A DNA stretch of 9,506 nucleotides from an uncultured Eubacteriales bacterium (GCA_900555795.1 USMP01000025.1:1-9506), one strand, 5' to 3'. Counted from the stretch's first letter, positions 1-7,138 are shown. Notes: generated from the letters alone by a model not told the origin. A program made the numbers and translations.

Positions 1-48
1 CACGGCCCCGCCGATGAGAAAGGAAACAGGATAGATGTCCGCGCGTAA
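1..48 (+). other. Possible 3' end of an upstream gene
   Basis: Frame 1 is open from the window edge to a TAA at 46-48, reading HGPADEKGNRIDVRA, and the strong terminator starts five bases later. That is the usual distance for the tail of a plus-strand gene. Frame 2 is also open, to a TAG at 32-34, so the frame cannot be decided from this fragment and no family can be named. Confidence 0.25.
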
Positions 49-52
49 GAAG

Positions 53-91
53 CGATTCCCCGGCCCAAATGGGCTGGGGAATCGTTTTTTT
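53..91 (+). terminator. Rho-independent terminator
   Basis: A 14-bp stem (53-66 with 71-84, one G-U pair) closes a four-base AAAT loop and is followed directly by seven T (85-91). It would end transcription of whatever lies to the left and isolates the yihY-trkA-trkH run from it. Confidence 0.9.
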
Positions 92-416
92 GCCCCTGCG
101 GCAGGGATGGGCGCCCTGTGGTGTCCGGGGGCTGGGCGGTGATATGGTGGGGCGGGAGATGCGACCATTGACTGTACAACCCGTGCGTGACACATGGCCA
201 TTTTGCTATGCTTTTGCATAGCAAAATGGGCGGCAGGTATTTTACCTGCCGCCAAAGCCGCTTTACGGGCAGTGGCGGAAATCTGTACGGTTTTTTGACG
301 GAATATGGGGCGATCCGGCGGCGGGAGAGGCATCCACCCCCTTGCGCCGCCGGTGGCTTTGGTATAGAATGGTCCCATAGCGGAGAAACCTCCAGCCTGG
401 TTTCGACGGATTGATG
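92..416. other. Non-coding interval with palindromes
   Basis: There is no convincing gene in this stretch. The short open frames on either strand have no ribosome binding site and run through the palindromes at 198-253. A weak promoter-like pair, TTGCGC (342-347) and TAGAAT (365-370) with 17 bases between, could add to the promoter just before yihY, but the -35 is poor. No tRNA, riboswitch or other RNA fold that I recognise is present. Confidence 0.5.
198..253. repeat. Two abutting perfect hairpins, possible small palindromic repeat element
   Basis: Hairpin A pairs 198-211 with 216-229 (14 bp, no mismatch, TTTT loop). Hairpin B pairs 229-239 with 243-253 (11 bp, three-base loop). They share G229, so the two arms abut exactly. 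Hairpin A is A+T-rich and hairpin B is G+C-rich, and neither is followed by a T run, so they are poor terminators. Paired perfect palindromes in intergenic DNA are typical of REP- or MITE-like elements, or of structured RNA. Whether this one is repeated in the genome cannot be seen from a single copy. Confidence 0.55.
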
Positions 417-445
417 TAGTCAGGAAGCAGAATTTGTGGTATACT
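417..445 (+). promoter_or_regulatory. Extended -10 promoter for the yihY-trkAH operon
   Basis: TAGTCA (417-422, four of six matches to the sigma-A -35) lies 17 bases before TATACT (440-445), which is preceded by the TGn extension TGG (437-439). Transcription would start near 452. This excludes the TTG at 434 as a start codon and supports the start at 500. Confidence 0.6.
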
Positions 446-499
446 GCTACTATTCTGTACGCCGCGCGGGCCTCGCCCGCCCGGAGGGAGGCGAGCGCT

Positions 500-1423
500 T
501 TGCCCAAGTGGCTGAGGCCCCTGGCCGAGAGTTGGCCGGGGCGTTTTCTGATTCATATCCTGCGCCGCTATTTCAACCACGATGTGGGGCGGCAGGGGGC
601 GGCCCTGGCCTACTATCTGCTCTTTGCCCTCTTCCCCTTCCTCATTTTCTTCAGCAGCCTGCTGGGCCTGCTGGATCTGGATATCTCGGGGATCATCCGC
701 ACCATGACGCCCCTGCTGCCTGCGGGGGTGCTGGAACTGCTGGAGACCTATCTCAGCTATGTTTCCGTCACCTCCAACGCCGCCATGCTCTGGTTTGGCC
801 TAGTGTTCTCCGTGTACTTTCCCATGCGGGCCACCGACTGCTTGATGCGGGCGGTGCGCCGGGCCTACCAGCTGCCCCGGCCCAAACGGCAGCTGCGCTA
901 CAGCGCCAAGGTCCTCTGCTATACGCTGCTGCTGCTGCTGACCATCGCCGTGACCCTGGTGCTGACCACGGTGGGGCAGCGGGCGCTGGGCTTTCTCAGT
1001 GGAATCATCACCCTGTCCGACCACTTTATTCAGCTGTGGGACGATTTGCGTTTTGTGGTGCTGGGCGTGGTGGTGTTTGCCGCTGTGGGACTGCTGTATG
1101 CCATGGCCCAGGATACCCGCCAGCCGGGGTGGGCGGTGCTGCCCGGGGCCCTGTTTTCCCTGGCCGCCTGGATGGCCCTCTCGGCGGCCTACTCGTTTTA
1201 TGTGGAGCATTTTGCCAACTACTCTGTGATATACGGCGCTCTGGGTACGGTGATCGTACTGCTGATCTGGCTGTACCTTACCGCCGTGCTGCTGATCATG
1301 GGGGCGGAACTCAACGACACCCTTTTGGCCATGAGGGCCAGGGGCCGGGTGTCCGGGAGAGAAAAACGGCGCGGGCGCCTGTCCTCCGGCGGCGCTGGCC
1401 AGGATGAAACAAGCGAGGGATAG
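500..1423 (+). CDS. YihY/virulence factor BrkB family inner-membrane protein
   Basis: This is a 307-residue polytopic membrane protein of the YihY/BrkB family (formerly and wrongly called RNase BN). The molecular function of the family is not settled. The N-terminal family signature GAALAYYLLFALFPFL is at residues 33-48 and the C-terminal one, YGALGTVIVLLIWLYL through MGAELN, is at about 245-272. About six hydrophobic segments are seen, and the C-terminal tail is basic (RARGRVSGREKRRGR). The TTG at 500 is chosen because GGAGGGAGG (483-491) ends eight bases before it. An in-frame TTG at 434 would lie inside the promoter and add a non-family N-terminus. The stop is seven bases before trkA, so the two are probably co-transcribed. 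The family assignment is firm; the role beside a K+ transporter is unknown. Confidence 0.88.
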   Translation: MPKWLRPLAESWPGRFLIHILRRYFNHDVGRQGAALAYYLLFALFPFLIFFSSLLGLLDLDISGIIRTMTPLLPAGVLELLETYLSYVSVTSNAAMLWFGLVFSVYFPMRATDCLMRAVRRAYQLPRPKRQLRYSAKVLCYTLLLLLTIAVTLVLTTVGQRALGFLSGIITLSDHFIQLWDDLRFVVLGVVVFAAVGLLYAMAQDTRQPGWAVLPGALFSLAAWMALSAAYSFYVEHFANYSVIYGALGTVIVLLIWLYLTAVLLIMGAELNDTLLAMRARGRVSGREKRRGRLSSGGAGQDETSEG

Positions 1424-1430
1424 GAAAGCT

Positions 1431-2786
1431 ATGAAGATCATTATCATCGGCAACGGAAAGGTGGGCTATACCCTGGCCCGCCAGCTCAGCGGCGAGAACC
1501 ACGATCTGGTGCTCATTGACAAGAACCCTGACGCGCTGCGAAACGCCGAGGGAGTATTGGATATTCTCTGCACCGAGGGCAGCGGCGCCTCCATCCAGGT
1601 GCTGCTGGAGGCGGGTGTGCGGGGTGCGGATCTGGTGGTGGCGGTGACGGGCTCCGATGAACTGAACATCGTCTGCTGCCTGATCGCCAAGAAGCTGGGG
1701 GCCAAGCACACCGTGGCCCGCATCCGCTCCCCGGAGTATTTCAAGGAGGCCAACCTGCTCAAGCGGGAGATTGGCCTGAATATGATCATCAATCCTGAGT
1801 ACGCCGCCGCCCAGGAGATCTCCCGGCTGCTGCGGGTGCCCACCGCCTTCAGCGTGGAGGGCTTTGCCAGGGGCCTGGTGGAAATGATCGGCTTTCCCTT
1901 AAAGGAGAGCGACGGGATGGCGGGCCTCTCCCTCTTTGAGTACAACCGCCGGCACCCCAACGGCGTGCTTATGTGCGCTGTGGTTCGGGGGGAGGAGGTG
2001 TTTGTCCCCAACGGCAGCTTTGTCCCCCAGGTAGGGGATAAGGCCTATATCATCGGCAGCCAGCGGGAGACCGCCAGCTTTTTCCACACCCTGGGCAGGG
2101 ATGGGGACAAGATCCGCTCCATTACTGTTCTGGGCGGCAGTAAGATTGCCACCTATCTGGCTTGGGCGGTTGAGAAGGTGGGGATGACCGCCCGCATCGT
2201 GGAGCAGGACCCGGACAAGTGCCTGGCGCTGGCCGGCAAGCTGCCCGGCAGCGTGATTATCCAGGGGGACGGCACCGACAGCGAGGTCATTGAGTCGGAG
2301 AACCTGCTGGATACGGACGCCTTCATCGCCCTGACCAACCGGGACGAGGAGAATCTCCTCATGGCCATGACCGCCCAGCGCCGGGGGGTGAAGAAGGTCA
2401 TCGCCAAAATGAACCGGCCCAACTACATGGAGATGATGCGGGAGTTCGGCGTGGACAGCATCATCAGCCCCAAGGACATTACCGCCAACCAGATCTCCGC
2501 CTATGTCCGCTCCCTGGCCTCCAGCCAGGGCAGCGCCGTGGAGAACCTGTACCGGCTGCTGCGGGGGAAGGTGGAGGCTGTGGAGTTTACCGCCGCCGCC
2601 AATACCCGTTTCCTGGACACGCCCCTGAAGGACCTGCGGCTGAAGGAGGGGCTTCTGGTGGCGGCCATTGCCCGGGAGGGCAAAACCATCATTCCCGACG
2701 GCAACACCAGCATCCGCGCCGGGGACCGGGTGGTGGTGATGGCCAAGAGCCTGTTCCTCCAGAACCTGGACGATATTTTGCAGTGA
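1431..2786 (+). CDS. trkA: TrkA, NAD-binding regulatory subunit of the Trk K+ uptake system
   Basis: This 451-residue cytosolic protein gates the TrkH channel subunit in response to bound nucleotide. It has the full-length double layout: RCK_N (about 1-120), RCK_C (about 140-215), a second RCK_N (about 230-345) and a second RCK_C (about 370-450). The first Rossmann fold carries GNGKVG at residues 7-12 and the acidic residue at the end of strand 2 (D30). The second has a degenerate GGSKIA at 235-240, so its dinucleotide binding may be altered. ATG 1431 is preferred over the ATG at 1404, which lies inside yihY and adds a charged extension before the fold begins. A GAGGGA/AGGA purine tract precedes 1431. 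RCK_C domains of Gram-positive K+ transporters often bind cyclic di-AMP, which is possible here but not visible. trkH follows after 16 bases. Confidence 0.95.
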   Translation: MKIIIIGNGKVGYTLARQLSGENHDLVLIDKNPDALRNAEGVLDILCTEGSGASIQVLLEAGVRGADLVVAVTGSDELNIVCCLIAKKLGAKHTVARIRSPEYFKEANLLKREIGLNMIINPEYAAAQEISRLLRVPTAFSVEGFARGLVEMIGFPLKESDGMAGLSLFEYNRRHPNGVLMCAVVRGEEVFVPNGSFVPQVGDKAYIIGSQRETASFFHTLGRDGDKIRSITVLGGSKIATYLAWAVEKVGMTARIVEQDPDKCLALAGKLPGSVIIQGDGTDSEVIESENLLDTDAFIALTNRDEENLLMAMTAQRRGVKKVIAKMNRPNYMEMMREFGVDSIISPKDITANQISAYVRSLASSQGSAVENLYRLLRGKVEAVEFTAAANTRFLDTPLKDLRLKEGLLVAAIAREGKTIIPDGNTSIRAGDRVVVMAKSLFLQNLDDILQ

Positions 2787-2802
2787 GGCCGGGGAGGGAC
2801 AT

Positions 2803-4251
2803 ATGAATTACAAGCTGGTATTCCACATCCTGGGGATGATCCTGCGGGTGGAGGCGGTGCTGATGGCGCCGTCCATGGCCATCGGCTTTGCCACCGGGGA
2901 TGGGGATGGCCCCGTCTTTCTTCTCTCCGCCGCCATTACCTTCGCGGTGGGGCAGCTGCTGTGCTTTCTGCCTGTGCGGTGCGCCAAGATGCAGGCCCGG
3001 GACGGCTTCGCCGCCGTGGCCCTGGGGTGGGTGGTGCTGTCCCTCTTCGGGGCGCTGCCCTATGTGTTCAGCGGTGTGCTGCCGAACTATGTGGACGCTG
3101 TATTTGAGACGGTGTCCGGCTTTACCACCACCGGCGCCACGGTGTTTACCGCCATTGAGGGCACGGCCCGGGGCGTCCTCTTCTGGCGGGCCCAGACCCA
3201 GTGGATGGGCGGTGTGGGAGTGCTGATTCTGACCCTGGCCCTGATTCCCAAGCTGGGGGAGGGCAGCGTCTACCTCATGCGGGCGGAGTCCCCGGGACCC
3301 ATCAAAAGCAAGCTGACCCCCCGGCTCAGCGATACCGCCAAGATTCTCTACAGCATCTATATCGGCCTGACGGCGGCGGAGACCATCTGCCTGCGCCTGG
3401 CGGGCATGAGTTGGTACGAGGCTGTGACCCACTCCTTTACCACCATCTCCACCGGCGGCTTCTCCGTGAGAAACGCCAGCATCGCCGCCTACGACAGCCT
3501 CCTCATTGAGTGGATCATCATTGTGTTCATGTTCCTCTCGGGCATTAACTTCGCCCTGCTGTTCTACGCCCTGCGGCGGAATTTCAAGGCGGTTTTTGAA
3601 AGTGAGGAACTGCGCTCCTACACCTGGATGACGGTCATTGCCTCCGCCCTGATCGTGGCCAATGTGGTGCTGCGGGCGGGCTGGATGCTCAACTGGGATA
3701 CGGTGACGGACGCGGTGTTCCAGGTGGTGACGCTGATGACCACCACGGGGTATATGACCTACGACTATGTGCTCTGGCCCACCTTCTCCCAGGTGGTGCT
3801 GATTCTGGTGATGTTTGCCGGCGCTTGCGCCGGCTCCACCGCCGGCGGCGTCAAGCAGATTCGGGTGGTGCTGCTGATGAAGAACCTGCGCCGGGAGGTG
3901 CAGCGCATCCTCCATCCCCGCCAGGTGACAACCATCCAGTGCGACGGGGAGCGGGTGGACGAGCCCATCCTGTCCGGCATCACCCTCTTTTTCTTCGCCT
4001 ATATCCTGCTGCTGCTCATAGGGACGCTGGTGGTGGCCTGGGACGACATCGGCTTCACCGCCGCCTTTACCGCCTCTCTCACCTGCATCAGCAATGTGGG
4101 TCCCGCCTTTGGCATTTTGGGGCCTACCAGCAATTTTGCCGCCCTCTCCGCTGTGGGTAAGGTGTTTTTAAGCCTGAATATGCTGCTGGGACGGCTGGAG
4201 ATCATGCCGCTGCTGCTGCTGCTCTTCCCCAGCCTGTGGCGGAAGAAGTAA
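2803..4251 (+). CDS. trkH: TrkH, K+-translocating subunit of the Trk system
   Basis: This 482-residue membrane protein has the four-fold M1-P-M2 pore architecture of the TrkH/KtrB/HKT superfamily. All four selectivity-filter loops are visible: TTTG at 108-111, STGG at 216-219, TTTG at 313-316 and SNVG at 430-433. Glycine at each filter site indicates K+ passage rather than the Na+-selective Ser variant of some HKT proteins. The glycine/alanine-rich stretch AGACAGSTAGG (339-349) corresponds to the gating intramembrane loop of the third repeat. The length is that of a bacterial TrkH. The ribosome binding site GGGGAGGG (2791-2798) sits four bases before ATG 2803. It forms a complete transporter with the TrkA encoded just upstream. 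Confidence 0.95.
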   Translation: MNYKLVFHILGMILRVEAVLMAPSMAIGFATGDGDGPVFLLSAAITFAVGQLLCFLPVRCAKMQARDGFAAVALGWVVLSLFGALPYVFSGVLPNYVDAVFETVSGFTTTGATVFTAIEGTARGVLFWRAQTQWMGGVGVLILTLALIPKLGEGSVYLMRAESPGPIKSKLTPRLSDTAKILYSIYIGLTAAETICLRLAGMSWYEAVTHSFTTISTGGFSVRNASIAAYDSLLIEWIIIVFMFLSGINFALLFYALRRNFKAVFESEELRSYTWMTVIASALIVANVVLRAGWMLNWDTVTDAVFQVVTLMTTTGYMTYDYVLWPTFSQVVLILVMFAGACAGSTAGGVKQIRVVLLMKNLRREVQRILHPRQVTTIQCDGERVDEPILSGITLFFFAYILLLLIGTLVVAWDDIGFTAAFTASLTCISNVGPAFGILGPTSNFAALSAVGKVFLSLNMLLGRLEIMPLLLLLFPSLWRKK

Positions 4252-4297
4252 GCGCTTTATCGGACGAGATTGGACAAATATTAAGGAGATTTTTGGT

Positions 4298-5527
4298 ATG
4301 GAAGAGAAGTTACAGGAGTATGCCCGCCTTCTGGTGGAGGTGGGAGTCAATGTGCAGAAGGGGCAGAACCTGGTGATCGCCTGCCCTGTGGAGTGCGCCT
4401 GGTTTGCCCGCATGTGCGCCAGGGCGGCCTATGCCGCCGGCTGCCGGGAGGTTATCATGAGTTGGCGGGACGACGCCCTGACCCGGGAGCGGTTCCTCCA
4501 CGCCGCGGATGAGGTGTTTGACACCGTCCCCGCCTGGCAGCAGGAGTTTTTCAACGGCTATGCCAAGGAGGGCGCCGCCTATCTGGCCATTTCCGCCACG
4601 GACCCGGAGAACCTGAAGGGCGTGGACCCGGACCGGATTGTCCGCAGCCAGCGCAGCGGCAGTGAGGCCATGAAGGAGTTCTACCGCCTGGAGATGGCCA
4701 ACGGCTTCCCCTGGTGCATCGGCTCCATCCCCATTCCCAGCTGGGCGAAGAAGGTGTTCCCGGACCTGGGGGAGGAGGAGGCCATGGCCAAGCTGTGGGA
4801 CGCGATTCTCTCCGCGATCCGTGTCAACGGGGACGGGGACGCCGTCCGGCGCTGGCGGGAGCATCTGGATACCCTGAAGGTCCGTGTGGATAAGCTGAAC
4901 AGCCTGGGGCTGGAGAGCCTGCACTATACCAATAGCCTGGGTACCGACCTCACCATACGCCTGCCGGAGGACCACGTCTGGGCCGGCGGCAACGGCGTCT
5001 GCGCTGCCGGACAGCCCTTCATCGCCAATATGCCCACGGAGGAAATTTTTACCGCCCCTCTGCGGGACGGTATCGACGGTGTGGTCTACGCGTCTCTGCC
5101 GCTGGTTCACGACGGGAACATTGTGGACGGCTTCCACTTTGTGATCCGGGACGGCAGGATTACCGAGGCCCACGCCCAGGTGGGGGAGGAGACCCTGCGG
5201 GCCGCCATCTCCATTGACGAGGGGGCCTCCCGGTTTGGGGAGGTGGCGCTGGTACCTTATGACAGCCCCATCAGCAACCAGAAGATCCTGTTCTACAACA
5301 CCCTCTTTGATGAAAACGCCTCCTGCCACCTGGCCTTTGGCGAGGCCTATCCCGAGTGCGTCAGGGGTGGGGAGAGCATGAGCAAGGAGGAACTGAAGGC
5401 CAAGGGCCTCAACGACTCCGTGACCCACGTGGATTTCATGGTGGGAACAGCCGACCTCTCCATTGTGGGGAAAACCCGGGATGGACGGGAGGTCCCGATC
5501 TTTGCGGACGGGAACTTTGTCATCTGA
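4298..5527 (+). CDS. M29-family metallo-aminopeptidase (AmpS/PepS type)
   Basis: This 409-residue cytosolic dinuclear-metal aminopeptidase (thermophilic aminopeptidase family M29) removes N-terminal residues from peptides. The family's metal-binding pattern is complete: E249 in NMPTEEIF, E315 in RFGEVALVP, H344 and the catalytic-type Y351 in CHLAFGEAY, and H377/D379 in VTHVDF. The length is the family norm of about 410 residues and there is no signal peptide. AAGGAG (4283-4288) precedes ATG 4298 at good spacing. It lies 46 bases after trkH with no terminator between them, so it is probably the last gene of the operon. Its link with K+ uptake may be only positional. A hairpin follows the stop codon. 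Confidence 0.93.
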   Translation: MEEKLQEYARLLVEVGVNVQKGQNLVIACPVECAWFARMCARAAYAAGCREVIMSWRDDALTRERFLHAADEVFDTVPAWQQEFFNGYAKEGAAYLAISATDPENLKGVDPDRIVRSQRSGSEAMKEFYRLEMANGFPWCIGSIPIPSWAKKVFPDLGEEEAMAKLWDAILSAIRVNGDGDAVRRWREHLDTLKVRVDKLNSLGLESLHYTNSLGTDLTIRLPEDHVWAGGNGVCAAGQPFIANMPTEEIFTAPLRDGIDGVVYASLPLVHDGNIVDGFHFVIRDGRITEAHAQVGEETLRAAISIDEGASRFGEVALVPYDSPISNQKILFYNTLFDENASCHLAFGEAYPECVRGGESMSKEELKAKGLNDSVTHVDFMVGTADLSIVGKTRDGREVPIFADGNFVI

Positions 5528-5532
5528 GAGCA

Positions 5533-5566
5533 GGGGGACCCGTGGAAAGCGCGGGTCCCCCTTTCA
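5533..5566 (+). terminator. Probable rho-independent terminator of the trk-peptidase operon
   Basis: A perfect 10-bp G+C-rich stem (5533-5542 with 5552-5561) begins six bases after the peptidase stop. The T run after it is short (TTTC), so it may be leaky. A second, imperfect nested hairpin follows (5571-5577 with 5606-5612, inner stem 5585-5589 with 5598-5602). Confidence 0.65.
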
Positions 5567-5612
5567 GGCCTCCCGGACTGGACAGCGGCGGCTGCGGGCC
5601 GCCCCTCCGGGA

Positions 5613-5852
5613 AAAGATGAAAACATTTTGTCATATTTTTTTGCTGGACTTTTTTACAGGTTGATATATAATATAAGCAAAAGAAAGAGATTACTCCTTT
5701 GAAGAAATACTAAAGTAGAACCGTGAAGAGATGGAGACCCCACACTACTAGAGGGATGCGAAAGGAGCAGTCCGATGCAGAAGTAATTTAGAGGTATAAA
5801 TAGAATTTCCACACATAGCGAAACCCTTCACAAAAAATTGGAAGTTACACTA
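5613..5852 (+). other. A+T-rich promoter and leader region
   Basis: Base composition drops sharply here after the G+C-rich 5571-5612 hairpin. Apart from the promoter there is no gene of convincing length. Three tiny open frames occur: ATG 5731 (METPHY), ATG 5756 (MRKEQSDAEVI) and ATG 5775 (MQK). Only the last has a well-placed ribosome binding site, AAAGGAG at 5761-5767. A short bulged stem pairs about 5753-5758 with 5768-5774. Together these leave a leader of about 170 bases whose purpose is unclear. Confidence 0.4.
5645..5672 (+). promoter_or_regulatory. Sigma-A type promoter of the A+T-rich island
   Basis: A consensus TATAAT (5667-5672) lies 16 bases after TGGACT (5645-5650, four of six matches to TTGACA). 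Transcription would begin near 5680 and read into the broken secreted-protein gene and the membrane-protein gene behind it. Confidence 0.6.
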
Positions 5853-5866
5853 ATGAAAAAGAAATC

Positions 5867-6262
5867 ATGAGTTTATTCCTTGCGCTTACGCTCTGTTGGA
5901 GCCTGACTGTCCCTGCTTTCGCAGACGGGACAGTTCAACATTCAAACAGCGGTGTAGACTATGTTGATATTACAGAGATTTCTCCTCTGACTTCTGATGA
6001 GATAGATAAATATAGTCAATACACTGTTGATTCGCTGCAAACCTTATCTATTGGTATGCCGCAAGGCCTATTGAAAAATGACATTCTAAGTATGTCCACA
6101 CTCATCGATACCAGAGAACTCAAAGATGTTAGCATGAATTTATATACATCATCCATATTGCCATCGCACCTTTACGCCTGTAGTGATATTACAGAGATTC
6201 TGGAAGTAGAGGGTAGCATATACATACATACCAGACATTCGATGGCGAAACAGTCTACCTAA
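5867..6262 (+). CDS. N-terminal open fragment of the broken secreted protein
   Basis: This 131-codon open frame is the first long readable piece of the 5853-7138 gene. It starts at ATG 5867 with the hydrophobic core of a signal peptide (residues 2-19, ending PAFA before D20) but lacks the basic n-region and has no ribosome binding site of its own. The last six residues (MAKQST) lie beyond the frameshift and are not part of the ancestral protein. If it is translated at all, a short secreted protein with an incomplete domain would result. No family recognised. Confidence 0.4.
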   Translation: MSLFLALTLCWSLTVPAFADGTVQHSNSGVDYVDITEISPLTSDEIDKYSQYTVDSLQTLSIGMPQGLLKNDILSMSTLIDTRELKDVSMNLYTSSILPSHLYACSDITEILEVEGSIYIHTRHSMAKQST

Positions 6263-6391
6263 CTTTTGCAGATGAGAGGTTGGTAGAACAGATTGTTTAT
6301 GATCCGTCGAATGATACGGCATATATGCTGTCAGCTGAAGAAAATACAAAGATTGTAAATTTCCGATACGGTTCATCTGAAAATATTTCAG

Positions 6392-7138
6392 ATGGATTAC
6401 AGGATAAAAATACGGGAATGTATCGTATCCGGTGACTATTCAAAAATACAAAACAATCCCTACCTATCTATTGATATCAACGAACTTGGTCAAGTAATGA
6501 TTGCGCCTAGAGATAATGCCATCAGCAGATCAGGTGTTGTGGGATTTACGAATGAGGCGGATTTGCTCCGAAATCTGAAAGCAGATTTCCCAATGATGAA
6601 CAACAAAGTGACCAACAGTGCTTCCGTATATTGTGACTACCTCAACAAGAAGATCAGCTTTCACGGTGTTGACAACCGGGGCGATTATGTTAGGGTGACA
6701 GCTGACAACAGGACATTTGCGGCAGCTACTTTTGTTACGGCAATCGGAGCCTATTTGAATATTACAACCGGCGGCGCATTGACAATTTTAGATGCACTTG
6801 GTATCGGCATTACAATCATCAGTGGCAAGGACGCCCTGATGAACTCTGTCAAGCTATATCGTAGCGCAAACTATGATGACTACTTCACGAGATATGGATT
6901 GCTGTACGATTCAACAAGATTTAACGATTATGTTGAGATGGTCAGTTATTCGGGATTCGGCACATTCGGCGGCGGATACGATTCTAGTGACAAATTTACT
7001 TGGATTCGAAATCCGAGTGCTGAGCCAGAAACAAAAGCCTGGAGTGCAATTCAAAAGACTTGTGTAACCAGGTACAATGCCGAATTGACTGAATATGGGT
7101 ATTGTGAACGGTACTACCCACTGGGATGGTTTGATTAG
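6392..7138 (+). CDS. C-terminal open fragment of the broken secreted protein
   Basis: This 248-codon open frame holds the intact C-terminal half of the 5853-7138 gene. No ribosome binding site precedes the ATG at 6392, and its first few codons overlap the preceding frame, so it is probably not an independent gene. Residues 109-144 form a hydrophobic, glycine-rich stretch (including AIGAYLNITTGGALTILDAL) long enough to insert in or cross a membrane. The C-terminus is rich in Tyr, Phe and Trp and ends YYPLGWFD. I cannot assign it to a family. Confidence 0.4.
   Translation: MDYRIKIRECIVSGDYSKIQNNPYLSIDINELGQVMIAPRDNAISRSGVVGFTNEADLLRNLKADFPMMNNKVTNSASVYCDYLNKKISFHGVDNRGDYVRVTADNRTFAAATFVTAIGAYLNITTGGALTILDALGIGITIISGKDALMNSVKLYRSANYDDYFTRYGLLYDSTRFNDYVEMVSYSGFGTFGGGYDSSDKFTWIRNPSAEPETKAWSAIQKTCVTRYNAELTEYGYCERYYPLGWFD

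Larger units (their letters stand above)
5853..7138 (+). pseudogene. Secreted protein gene of unknown family, broken by three single-base frameshifts
   Basis: Read with three corrections this is one gene of 429 codons. GGAAG at 5840-5844 precedes ATG 5853, which reads MKKKS then stops. Adding one base near 5865 joins it to MSLFLALTLCWSLTVPAFA, giving a textbook signal peptide with an AFA-D cleavage site. Adding one base near 6239-6241 moves from ...YIHTRHS into DGETVYLTFADERLV. Removing one A from the AAAAA at 6406-6410 moves from ...SDGLQDK into IRECIVSGDYSK, which runs to the TAG at 7136. Corrected length is exactly divisible by three. The mature protein would have an N-terminal domain (nt 5993-6354) paralogous to the outer domain of the next gene, then a C-terminal half with a 36-residue hydrophobic, glycine-rich segment (nt 6716-6823). 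I do not recognise the family. Decay is likely, and sequencing error is the alternative. Confidence 0.75.

Noticed and set aside
398..410. tmRNA-like GGTTTCGACGG string
   Set aside because: The short motif recalls the tmRNA 5' end, but there is no G-rich acceptor arm, no tag frame and no tRNA-like 3' domain downstream, where an extended -10 promoter and yihY follow instead.
187..414. Plus-strand 75-codon open frame before yihY
   Set aside because: It runs through both perfect hairpins, has no ribosome binding site and no recognisable protein character.
434..499. In-frame TTG at 434 as the start of the YihY-family gene
   Set aside because: It lies six bases upstream of the likely -10 box and would be before the transcription start. 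It has no ribosome binding site, whereas TTG 500 has GGAGGGAGG at ideal spacing.
1404..1430. ATG 1404 as the start of trkA
   Set aside because: It lies inside the yihY coding region and adds nine charged residues before the KIIIIGNGKVG strand that begins TrkA proteins. ATG 1431 fits the family.
2689..3915. Long minus-strand open frame (408 codons) across trkA and trkH
   Set aside because: It is a His/Gly/Gln-rich shadow of G+C-rich coding on the other strand, with no domain, no ribosome binding site, and two well-supported genes opposite.
4310..5428. Minus-strand open frame of 372 codons opposite the M29 peptidase
   Set aside because: It is low-complexity antisense shadow of a gene whose metal-binding residues are all present on the plus strand.
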